A stretch of 64,000 bases of DNA, taken from NCBI GenBank assembly GCA_963785735.1, contig CAWAWJ010000001.1, positions 1,736,001 to 1,800,000 of the forward strand, given 5' to 3'. Below are positions 25,984 through 35,104 of the stretch, in pieces. The number at the start of each line of letters is the position of its first letter. Positions within the stretch are counted from its first letter, which is position 1. The notes under the pieces were generated by a model that ran no database searches, was not told where the DNA came from, and saw nothing but the letters and a program-made list of their open reading frames with translations. Source of the DNA: REEB95 sp963785735 (GTDB lineage Bacteria; Pseudomonadota; Alphaproteobacteria; ATCC43930; CGMCC-115725). Both the position numbers and the translations under genes were made by a program.

Positions 25984-26727
25984 CGACGCCTTGTCTTGGC
26001 CGCGCGGACCTTTGTCGACGGCGCAGGATTGGAGCCGGTCGGCCGCCTGGGGCGAAAGCAGGATATGGTCGATGCGCAGACCCTCGCCGCTTTGCCAGCG
26101 GCGCTGCTGGTAATCCCAATAGGTGTAAAGGTGCCCGGCCGGGTGGAGCGCGCGCAAGCTGTCGGTCAGCCCCAGGTTGATGAGCGCATGGAATCGCGCG
26201 CGCGATTCCGGACGGCAAAGCGCGTCCGCCGCCATCGCCTCGGGATCGAACACGTCCTCGTCGGTGGGGCAGACGTTGAAATCCCCGGCGAGCGCGAAGG
26301 CTTGCTCGCTGTCGAGAAGCGCTCCGGCATGGGCCGCCAAGCGTTTCATCCAGGCGAGCTTGTAATCGAATTTCTCGCCCGGCGCCGGATTGCCGTTGGG
26401 AAGATAGATCGAGGCGACGCGCAAGCCCGATATGGTGGCCTCGATGTAACGCGCCTGTTCGTCGCTTTTGTCGCCGGGCAAAACCCGAATTACGTCCGCC
26501 GCTTTCTCGCGCGACAGAATGGCGACGCCGTTATAGCTCTTCTGTCCCGAAACCTCGGCGAAATAGCCGAGGCTCTTCAATTCGAGCGCGGGGAAATCCT
26601 CCGTCTGGCATTTCAATTCCTGGAGACAGACGATGTCGGGTTTGGCGGTTTTAAGCCAATCGGTCAGATGGCCCAACCGCGCCTTGACCGAATTGACGTT
26701 CCAGGTGGCGAGCTTGATCGAGCGCAA
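25948..26727 (-). CDS. xthA: Exodeoxyribonuclease III
   Basis: 259 aa endonuclease/exonuclease/phosphatase-fold enzyme that cuts at abasic sites and degrades 3' ends in base-excision repair. Signature segments: LATWNVNSVKAR, CLQELKCQ (metal Glu), LAGDFNVCPTDEDV, RIDHILLS and the terminal SDHTPV with the catalytic Asp-His. It follows erpA by 15 bp on the same strand. Its end shows a duplicated tail. Confidence 0.94.
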   Translation of the reverse strand: MRSIKLATWNVNSVKARLGHLTDWLKTAKPDIVCLQELKCQTEDFPALELKSLGYFAEVSGQKSYNGVAILSREKAADVIRVLPGDKSDEQARYIEATISGLRVASIYLPNGNPAPGEKFDYKLAWMKRLAAHAGALLDSEQAFALAGDFNVCPTDEDVFDPEAMAADALCRPESRARFHALINLGLTDSLRALHPAGHLYTYWDYQQRRWQSGEGLRIDHILLSPQAADRLQSCAVDKGPRGQDKASDHTPVMCELNL

Positions 26728-26742
26728 GCGGGCGGGGGCGGC

Positions 26743-27102
26743 TCAGGCGACCGAAAAGGAATTGCCGCAGCCGCAGGACGAGGCGGCGTTTGGGTTCTTC
26801 ACCTGGAAGGCCGCGCCCATCATGTCCTCGACGAAATCGATCTCGGCCCCGGCCAAAAGCCCGAGCGAGGTTTCGTCCACCACCAATTGGACGCCGTCGC
26901 GCTCGAACACCCGGTCCTCGGGCAGGCGCGCGTCGTCGAAACTGAATCCATATTGGAAGCCGGAACAGCCGCCGCCCGACACTGCCAGGCGCAAAAAGGC
27001 GTTGGGCAGGTTTTCGAGCGCCTTCAGCTCCTTGACGCGCTTCGCGGCGCTCGCGCTCAGGCTCACGCGTTTCTCGCCGCCGCTATTGCCGCCTTCGGCC
27101 AT
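26743..27102 (-). CDS. erpA: Iron-sulfur cluster insertion protein ErpA (HesB/IscA family)
   Basis: 119 aa A-type carrier that delivers Fe-S clusters to apoproteins. The three cluster-binding cysteines are in SGGGCSGFQYGF and SSCGCGNSF. The length and the acidic DFVEDMMGAAF loop fit ErpA. First gene of an erpA-xthA pair, divergent from the membrane-protein gene and dgt, the usual alphaproteobacterial arrangement. Confidence 0.9.
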   Translation of the reverse strand: MAEGGNSGGEKRVSLSASAAKRVKELKALENLPNAFLRLAVSGGGCSGFQYGFSFDDARLPEDRVFERDGVQLVVDETSLGLLAGAEIDFVEDMMGAAFQVKNPNAASSCGCGNSFSVA

Positions 27103-27256
27103 GTCCCGGGACTCCTCGCTAGCCCTTGTTATGTGGGGATTAGTGCCGGTTTGTCAAATCACCCCCGAATCTGGCCATGGAGGCGGGGGGGTCGAAAATC
27201 GGCTATGGTCCCTAGAGGAATTGGTGGAGCAGATTGCGAGATAGAGAGGGAGCGTA

Positions 27257-27661
27257 ATGATTTCGCCTAAGTTTTTTAGTAAGCTGGTTGAACCATTTAT
27301 AAAAATGTGGCGCGGTAAGCAGCCGCTACCCGTGGCATTCTGGCTCTTTTTTATTCTTGGTAATTTCTTCTTCGGACCCATCGTCTTGTTGCTTCTTGGC
27401 TCGCCGTTTGTTTGGTTAGGCCAGCGCCAGAATGTGTTCTCGGCTTTCTTTGTGTTGGGAATCGTCTACGTACTTTATTCCGCCGTGGGCGTGTGGCGCA
27501 GCGCCAATGTGTACCTTCTGACCAGTCCGAAGAGTTACGCCATGAGGGCTATTAACGTTTTTGGTGCCAAGATCGTGGTGTGCATCGTCCTTGGGATACG
27601 CTTCCAGAATGCAACCGGGATTACGTTTATGGGGCTTTTGCACCGCGTAGCTTCGAATTAG
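27257..27661 (+). CDS. Small membrane protein of unknown function
   Basis: 134 aa with about three hydrophobic segments (FWLFFILGNFFFGPIVLLLL, AFFVLGIVYVLYSAVGVW, INVFGAKIVVCIVLGI). The WRSANVY motif after the second segment occurs in a loosely conserved family of proteobacterial inner-membrane proteins, but I cannot name a function. RBS GAGGGAG. Lower GC than its neighbours. It sits between erpA (divergent) and dgt. Confidence 0.6.
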   Translation: MISPKFFSKLVEPFIKMWRGKQPLPVAFWLFFILGNFFFGPIVLLLLGSPFVWLGQRQNVFSAFFVLGIVYVLYSAVGVWRSANVYLLTSPKSYAMRAINVFGAKIVVCIVLGIRFQNATGITFMGLLHRVASN

Positions 27662-27724
27662 GCCATTCCCCCGCAGCCCCCCCCGCCCGTTGCAACGAAT
27701 TGGGGTGGGGGATAGCTTCGCCCC

Positions 27725-28885
27725 ATGAATTCCCCGCCGCTTGCTCCTTATGCCGCCCTGCCGGAAAAGAGCCGCGGACGGCTTTTCCCCGAGCCCGAAA
27801 GCCCGGGCCGTTCCGCGTTCCAGCGCGACCGCGACCGCATCATCCACTCCACCGCCTTCCGGCGGCTCCAGTATAAAACCCAGGTCTTCGTCTATCACGA
27901 GGGCGATCATTACCGCACAAGGCTCACCCACAGCCTCGAAGTGGCGCAGATCGCGCGCAGCCTCGCCCGGGCGCTCGATCTAAACGAAGACCTGGCCGAG
28001 GCGTTGGCCTTGGCCCACGATCTCGGCCACACGCCCTTCGGGCACGCTGGTGAAGAATCGTTGAACGAGGCGATGAAGCCCTTTGGCGGCTTTTCGCATA
28101 ACGACCAGACGCTCCGCATTCTCACCTCGCTCGAACGCCGTTACGCCGATTTCGACGGGCTCAACCTCACCTGGGAAACGCTCGAAGGCACGGTCAAGCA
28201 TAACGGGCCGGTGTCGCCGCCTTATTCCGACACGGTGCGCGATTACAACGCCCGCCAGGATTTGGCCCTCGACACCTGGCCTTCGGCCGAAGCGCAAGCC
28301 GCCGGCTTGAGCGACGACATCGCCTATGACAATCACGACATCGACGACGGCGTGCGCGCCGGATTGTTCACGCTTGAGGATTTGAAGGACGTGCCCTTGA
28401 TCGGCGAGGCGATTTCGCAAGCGCGCGGGCGCAACATCCGCATGGAGGAAAGCCGCCTCATCCATGAATCGGTCCGTCGCCTGATCGACCGCATGGTGAA
28501 CGACGTGGTGGATGAAAGCCGCCGCCGTATCCAAGCGGCCAAGGTCTCATCGGTCGATGACGTGCGCCGCCAGCACGGGCCGCTGGTGGCCTTCTCCGAT
28601 GCCATGCGCGAGCAGGAATTGGGCCTGCGCAAATTCCTGTTCGAGCGCATGTACCGCCATCACCGCGTCAACCGCATGTCGTCGAAGGCGCGGCGCGTCG
28701 TGGCGGCGCTGTTCGAATATTTCACCCGCGAGCCCGACGGCTTGCCGGCGGAATGGCGCGACCAGACCGGCAAGTTGGACCAGCGCAAAACCGCGCGGGT
28801 GGTGGCCGATTACATCGCCGGCATGACCGACCGCTTCGCGCTCGACGAATACGGGCGGCTCTTCGACCATGGCGTGGCGCCGTGA
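27725..28885 (+). CDS. dgt: Deoxyguanosinetriphosphate triphosphohydrolase-like protein
   Basis: 386 aa HD-domain enzyme hydrolysing dNTPs to deoxynucleoside and triphosphate, limiting nucleotide pools. RRLQYKTQVFVYHEGDHYRT precedes the HD motif residues in RLTHSLEVAQIARSLA and LAHDLGHTPFGHAGE; SDDIAYDNHDIDDG holds the remaining ligand. First gene of the long plus-strand run that continues to the LysM/M23 gene; its TGA touches the argS ATG. Confidence 0.92.
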   Translation: MNSPPLAPYAALPEKSRGRLFPEPESPGRSAFQRDRDRIIHSTAFRRLQYKTQVFVYHEGDHYRTRLTHSLEVAQIARSLARALDLNEDLAEALALAHDLGHTPFGHAGEESLNEAMKPFGGFSHNDQTLRILTSLERRYADFDGLNLTWETLEGTVKHNGPVSPPYSDTVRDYNARQDLALDTWPSAEAQAAGLSDDIAYDNHDIDDGVRAGLFTLEDLKDVPLIGEAISQARGRNIRMEESRLIHESVRRLIDRMVNDVVDESRRRIQAAKVSSVDDVRRQHGPLVAFSDAMREQELGLRKFLFERMYRHHRVNRMSSKARRVVAALFEYFTREPDGLPAEWRDQTGKLDQRKTARVVADYIAGMTDRFALDEYGRLFDHGVAP

Positions 28886-30645
28886 TGATGAATCTGTTCA
28901 AGCATTTCCACGAACGGATAGCCGCCGCCATCGAGGAGGCGGCGCGCAATGGCGCCTGGCCGCGCGGTCTTGACACATCGCGCATCGCGGTCGAGCCGCC
29001 GCGCGAAGCATCCCATGGCGACATTTCGACCAACGCCGCTTTGGTGTTGACCAAGGAGGCGGGGGTGAAGCCGCGCGACTTCGCCGAGAAACTCCGCCCG
29101 CTTCTCCAATCGCTCGAAGGCGTGGTTTCGGCCAATGTCGCCGGGCCGGGATTCATCAATCTGAAGCTCGCGGACGGGTTCTGGCATGCGCGGCTGGCCG
29201 ATATCCTGGTCGCCGGTCCCGCCTATGGCGACGGCAAATTGGGCCAGGGCCGCCGGGTGAATGTGGAATATGTCTCGGCCAACCCTACCGGACCGATGCA
29301 TGTGGGCCATGGCCGGGGCGCGGTCATCGGCGATGCGTTGGCATCTCTCCTGGAAAAAGTGGGCTTCAAGGTCACGCGCGAATATTACGTCAACGACGCG
29401 GGCGCGCAGGTCGATGCGCTGGCGCGCTCGAACCAACATCATATAAAAATAAAAGAAGGAAAGGATCCTGGTCTAGTCCCTGATGGCTTTTATCCCGGCG
29501 AATATATGAAAGAAATCGCCGATTTCACGTTGAGCGTTACGACAGGGACTTTGCATGTCTCCGGTGAGAAAGAAGACTATGAGCTAGCCCGAGATAAGGC
29601 CATTGAATGGAATTTAAATCGCATTAAGGCGGACTTGGCGCTCCTGGGAATAAAGCATGAAGTCTTTACCTCCGAACGCGCCATCGTCGGCAGCGGCGCG
29701 ATCGAGAAGGCGCTGGCCGATCTCGAAAAACAGGGCCTCATCTATATCGGCACGCTCGATCCGCCCAAGGGCAAGCTGCCGGAGGATTGGGAGGCGCGGC
29801 CGCAAACCCTGTTCCGCTCGACGTCTTTTGGGGATGATGTCGATAGGCCGATCAAAAAGGCGGACGGTTCCTGGACTTATTTCGCCGCCGACATCGCCTA
29901 TCATTGGGACAAATTCAATCGCGGCTTCGCCGAGATGATCGACATCTGGGGCGCGGACCATGGCGGTTACGTGAAACGCATGCAGGCGGCGGTGAAGGCG
30001 TTGACCAAGGGCAAGGGCGCGCTCGACGTCAAGCTCTGCCAGCTCGTCAATCTTTTCGACCAGGGCCAGCCGGTGAAAATGTCGAAACGCGCCGGAACCT
30101 TCGTCACGTTGCGCGAGGCGGTGGAGCAGGTGGGCAAGGACGTGTTCCGCTTCGTCATGCTGACGCGGCGCAACGACCAGCCGCTCGATTTCGATTTCGC
30201 CAAGGTGGTGGAGCAGTCGAAGGATAATCCCGTCTTTTATGTCCAATACGCCCATGCGCGGGCGCGCTCGGTGTTGCGCCTGGCGCATCAATCCATGCCG
30301 GGCGTCGATCTCTCGCCCCATGCGCTGGCGAAGGGCCATTTGGAACTGCTGACCGATGAAGGGGAGATCGCGCTCATCCGCCAGATGGCGAATTGGCCGC
30401 GGCTGGTCGAGGCGGCGGCGGAAACCCATGAGCCGCACCGCATCGCATTTTATCTCCAGGAACTGGCCGCCTCTTTCCACGGCCTCTGGCACAAGGGCAT
30501 GAGCGATGCGAGTTTGCGGTTCCTGATCGAGGGCGAGACGGAGCTGACCCGCGCGCGGCTGGCGCTGGTGCATGGCATGGCTTTCATCATCGCCTCGGGG
30601 CTCCAGGTGTTCGGCGTGACCCCGGCCGAGGAGATGCGCGGATGA
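28885..30645 (+). CDS. argS: Arginyl-tRNA synthetase
   Basis: 586 aa class I synthetase. N-terminal Add-1 domain to about residue 100, HIGH motif ANPTGPMHVGHGRG near residue 133, the KMSKR-type loop VKMSKRAGTF, and the C-terminal DALR anticodon-binding domain. Start at the ATG sharing one base with the dgt stop. A segment after YYVNDAGAQVDALA (about residues 184-258) is unusual in sequence and much lower in GC than the rest of the gene (see 29436-29660). The frame is intact, so the gene is probably functional. Confidence 0.95.
   Translation: MMNLFKHFHERIAAAIEEAARNGAWPRGLDTSRIAVEPPREASHGDISTNAALVLTKEAGVKPRDFAEKLRPLLQSLEGVVSANVAGPGFINLKLADGFWHARLADILVAGPAYGDGKLGQGRRVNVEYVSANPTGPMHVGHGRGAVIGDALASLLEKVGFKVTREYYVNDAGAQVDALARSNQHHIKIKEGKDPGLVPDGFYPGEYMKEIADFTLSVTTGTLHVSGEKEDYELARDKAIEWNLNRIKADLALLGIKHEVFTSERAIVGSGAIEKALADLEKQGLIYIGTLDPPKGKLPEDWEARPQTLFRSTSFGDDVDRPIKKADGSWTYFAADIAYHWDKFNRGFAEMIDIWGADHGGYVKRMQAAVKALTKGKGALDVKLCQLVNLFDQGQPVKMSKRAGTFVTLREAVEQVGKDVFRFVMLTRRNDQPLDFDFAKVVEQSKDNPVFYVQYAHARARSVLRLAHQSMPGVDLSPHALAKGHLELLTDEGEIALIRQMANWPRLVEAAAETHEPHRIAFYLQELAASFHGLWHKGMSDASLRFLIEGETELTRARLALVHGMAFIIASGLQVFGVTPAEEMRG
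29436..29660. other. Low-GC patch inside argS (mosaic segment)
   Basis: About 225 bp with about 47% G+C by hand count of 29461-29640 (85 of 180) and A/T-ending codons, flanked by strongly GC-rich argS sequence on both sides. It encodes the stretch from HHIKIKEGKD to NRIKADLALLG, in frame. The abrupt composition change suggests replacement by homologous recombination with a lower-GC argS. Confidence 0.6.
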
Positions 30646-31505
30646 GCCGGCTCGACATGGATCCGCGCGGCCGGCCGCCGCATGTGCCGCCCGCGTCGAG
30701 GCGGCGTGGATGGTTCGGGACCGCCGCCAAGGCGGTTTCGGCCGCGCTCGCGGTGGCGGTGCTGGCCTGGGGCGTGCGCTATGGCGGCGATTATCTCAAC
30801 CCGCCCGCGCCGCCGCCCGGCCCGGTGCCGGTGATCGGCCCCGATGCCGGGCCGGTCAAGGTGATCCCCGACAATCCCGGCGGCGTGACCGTGCCCGACC
30901 AGGACAAGGTCATCCTCAACGGCGACACCGCCCAGCCCAAGGTCGAGCAGCTTCTGCCCCCGCCCGAAACGCCGCTCGCTTCGCCCGGGGTGCAGCCAGC
31001 AGCACCCCCACCTGCGCCGCAACCCGTCGCGCAACAGCCGCCCGCACCGCCCCCTCAAGCCGCCTCGCCGCCCGAGGTGCCGCCTCAATCTGCCTCGCCG
31101 CCGCCTACCCAAACCTCGTCCGCGCCTGCCGTTACCTCGATTTCGCCTCGCCCATCGCCGGCGCCCGCCATCGTGCCGCCGCCGCCGCCCAAACCGGCGA
31201 TGACTGCCGCCGCCCCGCCGCCGGCGCAGGCCGCCGCGGCGCTGCCGCCGGGCAAGGGTTATTTCCTGCAACTGGGTTCGGTGCGCTCGGCCGAGGACGC
31301 GCAAGCCAGCTGGACTCGGCTTAAAACCGCGCAGCCCGACATTCTCGCTCCCCTTCCCGCCAACGCGGTGAAGGTCGATCTCGGGCCCGACCGCGGCGTG
31401 TTCTATCGCATCATGGCCGGGCCGATCACCGACGAGGCCTCGGCCGCGCGCAGCTGCAACACCTTGAAGCAACGAAATGTCGCCTGCATCCTCGTCAAGC
31501 CGTGA
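30642..31505 (+). CDS. SPOR-domain, single-pass membrane protein
   Basis: 287 aa. One transmembrane helix near residues 27-46 (AAKAVSAALAVAVLAWGV), a long Pro/Ala-rich periplasmic linker (residues 90-200) and a C-terminal SPOR domain starting GKGYFLQLGSVRSAEDA that binds denuded peptidoglycan at the septum. It overlaps argS by 4 bp. FtsN-like topology, but SPOR proteins of this operon position are not proven division proteins. Confidence 0.87.
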   Translation: MSRLDMDPRGRPPHVPPASRRRGWFGTAAKAVSAALAVAVLAWGVRYGGDYLNPPAPPPGPVPVIGPDAGPVKVIPDNPGGVTVPDQDKVILNGDTAQPKVEQLLPPPETPLASPGVQPAAPPPAPQPVAQQPPAPPPQAASPPEVPPQSASPPPTQTSSAPAVTSISPRPSPAPAIVPPPPPKPAMTAAAPPPAQAAAALPPGKGYFLQLGSVRSAEDAQASWTRLKTAQPDILAPLPANAVKVDLGPDRGVFYRIMAGPITDEASAARSCNTLKQRNVACILVKP

Positions 31506-32505
31506 GCCGCGCGCCGCCATCTTCGGCGCAAGCGGCAAGTCCTTGACGGATCAAGAAAAAAAGTTCTTTCGCAGCGCCGATCCGCTGGGCTTCATCCTGT
31601 TCGCCCGCAACGTCGGCGACCCCGCGCAATTGAGGAATCTCGTGATCGCCTTGCGCGACACCGTGCGCCGCGCCGACGCGCCGGTGCTGATCGACCAGGA
31701 AGGCGGGCGGGTGGCGCGGCTGAAACCGCCGCATTGGCGCGGCTATCCGCCGGCCTCCGCCATCGCCGCGGCGAAAAATCCGGCTGAAGCCGCGTTTCTG
31801 GGATCGCGGCTGATCGCCGACGATCTGGCCGCGCTCGGCATCACCGTCGATTGCGCGCCGGTGCTCGACCTGCCCGCGCCGGGCGCCGACCCGATCATCG
31901 GCGACCGCGCTTATGGCACCAAGCCCGAGACCGTGGCGGCACTCGGCCGCGCCGTCTGCGACGGGCTGCTGGCGGGGGGCGTGCTGCCGGTCATCAAGCA
32001 TATTCCCGGCCATGGCAGGGCACGGGTGGACAGCCATCTGGCCTTGCCGGTGGTATCGGCCTCGCGCGCGGAGCTGGAAGCGGGAGATTTCGCGCCCTTT
32101 CGCGCCCTCAACCGCATGCCCTGGGCGATGACCGCCCATATCGTCTATAGCGCCATCGATGCCGACGCCCCCGCCACCCTTTCGCCGCGGCTGATAAGCC
32201 AGACGATTCGGGCTAGCATTGGCTTCGGCGGCGTGCTGATTTCGGACGATCTATCGATGAAGGCGCTGCCCGGGAGCCTGCCGGGACGCGCCCAGGGCGC
32301 CTTGGAAGCGGGTTGCGACGTGGTTTTGCACTGTAACGGCGAGATGAGGGAAATGAGCGGTATCGCCCGGGCCGTCGGCCCCTTGAGCGCGGAAGCCCGC
32401 CGGCGGATCGACGCCGGCGAGCGGCGCCGCCTGGCTGGAATTGAGCCCTTCGAGCGCTTCGCCGCCGAGGCGCGCTTGGCAATGCTGCTGGAAGGGCAGG
32501 CTTGA
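31477..32505 (+). CDS. nagZ: Beta-N-acetylhexosaminidase NagZ
   Basis: 342 aa GH3 enzyme removing GlcNAc from anhydro-muropeptides in cell-wall recycling. KHIPGHGRARVDSH carries the catalytic-loop His/Asp dyad, ISDDLSMKAL the nucleophile Asp, and VLIDQEGGRVARL the substrate Arg region. The ATG lies 29 bp inside the SPOR gene; no better start is in frame. Cytosolic (no signal). Confidence 0.92.
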   Translation: MSPASSSSREPRAAIFGASGKSLTDQEKKFFRSADPLGFILFARNVGDPAQLRNLVIALRDTVRRADAPVLIDQEGGRVARLKPPHWRGYPPASAIAAAKNPAEAAFLGSRLIADDLAALGITVDCAPVLDLPAPGADPIIGDRAYGTKPETVAALGRAVCDGLLAGGVLPVIKHIPGHGRARVDSHLALPVVSASRAELEAGDFAPFRALNRMPWAMTAHIVYSAIDADAPATLSPRLISQTIRASIGFGGVLISDDLSMKALPGSLPGRAQGALEAGCDVVLHCNGEMREMSGIARAVGPLSAEARRRIDAGERRRLAGIEPFERFAAEARLAMLLEGQA

Positions 32506-33194
32506 TGTCGCCCGAATTCGCTGGTCACTTGTCCGAAATCGCTGCGCTGGCATTGCCCGCGATTTTCGCGATCACTTTTCACGAGGCGGCGCATGGCTTC
32601 GTCGCACATCGCTGCGGCGACGACACCGCCTGGAACATGGGCCGCGTCACGTTCAACCCCCTCAAGCATATTGATCCCATCGGCACGGTGCTGATGCCGC
32701 TGCTCTTATTCCTTACGACCGGATTCCTTTTTGGCTATGCCAAGCCGGTGCCGGTAAATTTTTCGAAGCTCAACCATCCACGCCGCGACATGGTTCTGGT
32801 CGCGCTAGCCGGGCCGTGCACCAATATCTTGCTGTTGGTCGTTTCTGCATCGCTCTTCTATTTGGTACCGTATCTGCCGGTGCTATTTCAGCCGTGGTTC
32901 TTCGAGAGTCTACAATATTCTGTCGCCTTTAATTTTATCCTCGCTGCGTTCAACATGATTCCATTGCCGCCGCTGGACGGCGGCCGCGTCGCGGTCGGAA
33001 TCCTGCCAGATTCGCTGGCCTTTCCGCTAGCGCGGATGGAACGTTATGGCATGCTGTTGTTGATCGGCGTGCTCATTTTGATTCCGATGGTTGGTGTCCA
33101 ATACCACAAGGATTGGAATGTGTTTGGGCATATCGTCGAGGGACCCGTGAATTGGATTCTTTCGGCCATCACCAAACTGACAGGCGTGGGATGA
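32505..33194 (+). CDS. Site-2 protease family (M50) membrane metalloprotease
   Basis: 229 aa polytopic protein. The zinc site is HEAAHGF in the first helix with the third ligand in PLPPLDGGRVAVG. The N-x-x-P-rich NFILAAFNMIPLPPLD is characteristic of short rhomboid-length S2Ps found beside scpA in many bacteria. Substrates unknown. The middle of the gene is clearly lower in GC (about 40% in 32881-32940) than its neighbours. The ATG overlaps the nagZ stop by one base and its stop overlaps scpA by 4 bp. Confidence 0.88.
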   Translation: MSPEFAGHLSEIAALALPAIFAITFHEAAHGFVAHRCGDDTAWNMGRVTFNPLKHIDPIGTVLMPLLLFLTTGFLFGYAKPVPVNFSKLNHPRRDMVLVALAGPCTNILLLVVSASLFYLVPYLPVLFQPWFFESLQYSVAFNFILAAFNMIPLPPLDGGRVAVGILPDSLAFPLARMERYGMLLLIGVLILIPMVGVQYHKDWNVFGHIVEGPVNWILSAITKLTGVG

Positions 33195-34015
33195 GCGCCG
33201 AGACCGAACCCTTCGAGCTGCCGCGGCAGCGCCCCCATGCCAGCGCCGATCTGGTGGTGGACCTTGAAGGCTATGAAGGGCCCATTGATGTCCTTTTGAC
33301 CTTAGCGCGCGAGCAGAAGGTCGATCTCACCAAGATCTCGATCCTGCGCTTGGCCGATCAATATCTCGCCTTCATCGCCGCGGCGCGTAGCCTCAAGCTC
33401 GAGATCGCCGCTGATTATCTCGTCATGGCGGCGTGGCTCGCTTATCTGAAGTCGCGGCTGCTGCTACCCCAGCCGCCGGGCCAGAGCGAGCCAAGCGCCG
33501 ACGAACTCGCGGCGGCCCTGGCCCATCGCCTGCAACGCCTCGAAGCCATGCAGCAGGCGGGGTCGCAACTCTTCGCCCGGCCGCTTCTGGGCCGCGACAT
33601 ATTCCGCCGGGGTGCGCCCGAGGGCCTGCCGCGAAAATTCATTCCGCTTTACGACACCAGTATCTACGAGCTGCTCAAGGCCTATGGCACCGGACGCGAG
33701 CGCCACGACGCCGCGATACTGCAAATCGCCCCGGCCGAGCTTTATTCCATGGACGACGCGTTGCAGCGCCTGTCGCGCGTGGTCGGCCATGTGCCGGAAT
33801 GGCGCACGCTGATGAGCTTCCTGCCGGCTCGTCTGGGCGACGCGCTGGTACGCCGCTCGGCCGTCGCGTCGACCTTCGCCGCCAGCCTGGAATTGGTGCG
33901 TTCCGGCAAGATCCAGCTGCGCCAGGAAATCGCCTTCGGCCCGATCTATCTGCGCAGCCCGCCCGAAGCTTTACGAGACAAACGAGAAGAAAATGAGCAA
34001 ACCCGCCAAGCATAA
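33191..34015 (+). CDS. scpA: Segregation and condensation protein A
   Basis: 274 aa kleisin subunit of the Smc-ScpAB condensin. N-terminal kleisin helix region VVDLEGYEGPIDVLLTLARE, central YLVMAAWLAYLKSRLLLP, and the C-terminal winged-helix. Start chosen at the ATGA junction with the S2P gene. It overlaps scpB by 23 bp. Confidence 0.92.
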   Translation: MSAETEPFELPRQRPHASADLVVDLEGYEGPIDVLLTLAREQKVDLTKISILRLADQYLAFIAAARSLKLEIAADYLVMAAWLAYLKSRLLLPQPPGQSEPSADELAAALAHRLQRLEAMQQAGSQLFARPLLGRDIFRRGAPEGLPRKFIPLYDTSIYELLKAYGTGRERHDAAILQIAPAELYSMDDALQRLSRVVGHVPEWRTLMSFLPARLGDALVRRSAVASTFAASLELVRSGKIQLRQEIAFGPIYLRSPPEALRDKREENEQTRQA

Positions 34016-34694
34016 CCAGCATAAAGAGAAGGACAGCCAGCGCGCCGATCATTTGCGGCTGCTGGAAGCGTTGCTGTTCGCCTCGGCCGCGCCGGTGGAC
34101 GAGGCTAATATCCGGCTGCGCTTGCCCAAGAGTGCCGACATTCCGTCGTTGCTCTCCGAGATCGAGGCGCATTACCGCGGCCGCGGCGTCAATCTCGTCA
34201 AGGTGGCGGGCGGCTGGACGATGCGTACGGCGCCTGATCTGGGCCCGCGCCTGAAGCTCGAACAGAAGGTGCAGCGCAAGCTTTCCCGCGCCGCGATCGA
34301 GACCCTGGCCATCGTGGCCTATCACCAGCCGGTGACACGCGCCGAGATCGAGGACATCCGCGGCGTGGTGGTCTCCACCGGGACGCTCGACGTGCTGATG
34401 GAATCGAATTGGATCGCGCCCAAGGGGCGGCGGGAAACGCCGGGAAGGCCAGTGACCTGGGTCACCACCGAGACTTTCCTGCAGCATTTCGGCCTCAATG
34501 AGATCGGCGATCTGCCGGGCATGGAAGAATTGCGCGCCGCTGGGTTGATCGGCGCGCGGCCGGAATTCGCCCTGCCCGAGACCGGGCATCTAGCCGAATT
34601 GCCCTTGAACCGGCCCGATGAGGAGAGCGAAGCGGACAGGACGGCGGAAGCGGAGGCGGCGGAAGAGCTTGCGCCGCGCGACAGCGATGATTGA
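33993..34694 (+). CDS. scpB: Segregation and condensation protein B
   Basis: 233 aa. Two winged-helix domains that clamp ScpA: LLEALLFASAAPVDE at the start, and the conserved ALAIVAYHQPVTRAEIEDIRG-like segment about residue 105, then KGRRETPGRPVTWVTTETFL. The acidic C-terminal tail (EESEADRTAEAEAAEE) is variable. It precedes tatB by 11 bp. Confidence 0.93.
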   Translation: MSKPAKHNQHKEKDSQRADHLRLLEALLFASAAPVDEANIRLRLPKSADIPSLLSEIEAHYRGRGVNLVKVAGGWTMRTAPDLGPRLKLEQKVQRKLSRAAIETLAIVAYHQPVTRAEIEDIRGVVVSTGTLDVLMESNWIAPKGRRETPGRPVTWVTTETFLQHFGLNEIGDLPGMEELRAAGLIGARPEFALPETGHLAELPLNRPDEESEADRTAEAEAAEELAPRDSDD

Positions 34695-34705
34695 AGCGGC
34701 GGCTC

Positions 34706-35104
34706 ATGTTTGATTTTGCCTGGTCCGAACTGGCGTTGATCGCCGTGGTGGCATTGATCGTCATCGGGCCGAAGGATCTGCCGCGCGTGCTCAAGACCGC
34801 GGGAATTTGGGTGCGCAAGGCGCGCGGCGTTGCCCGCGAATTCCAGAACAGCCTCGATCAGATGGTGCGCGAGGCGGAATTGGAGGATGTGAAAAAGAAT
34901 CTCGACAAGGCGGCCGAATTCAGTTTCGAAGACGAGGTGAAGAAGACCATCGATCCCAAGGGCGAGATCGAGCAGGCACTGGCTCCGCCCGAGCTGTCTC
35001 ATCCGCTCGCGGACGCGCCCAAGCCCGAGAAAAAATCGGCCGAGACGCCCGCGCCGGATAAAAAGGCTCAGTCGGCGGGCCGAAAGCCAGGCGAAACCCT
35101 ATGA
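34706..35104 (+). CDS. tatB: Sec-independent protein translocase subunit TatB
   Basis: 132 aa from ATG 34706. The N-terminal transmembrane helix (MFDFAWSELALIAVVALIVI) ends in the hinge GPKDLPRV, with Glu8 and the GP turn typical of TatB, followed by a long amphipathic helix and a charged Ala/Pro/Lys tail. A TTG five codons earlier is open but unnecessary. The usual tatA gene between scpB and tatB is missing here. Confidence 0.92.
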   Translation: MFDFAWSELALIAVVALIVIGPKDLPRVLKTAGIWVRKARGVAREFQNSLDQMVREAELEDVKKNLDKAAEFSFEDEVKKTIDPKGEIEQALAPPELSHPLADAPKPEKKSAETPAPDKKAQSAGRKPGETL

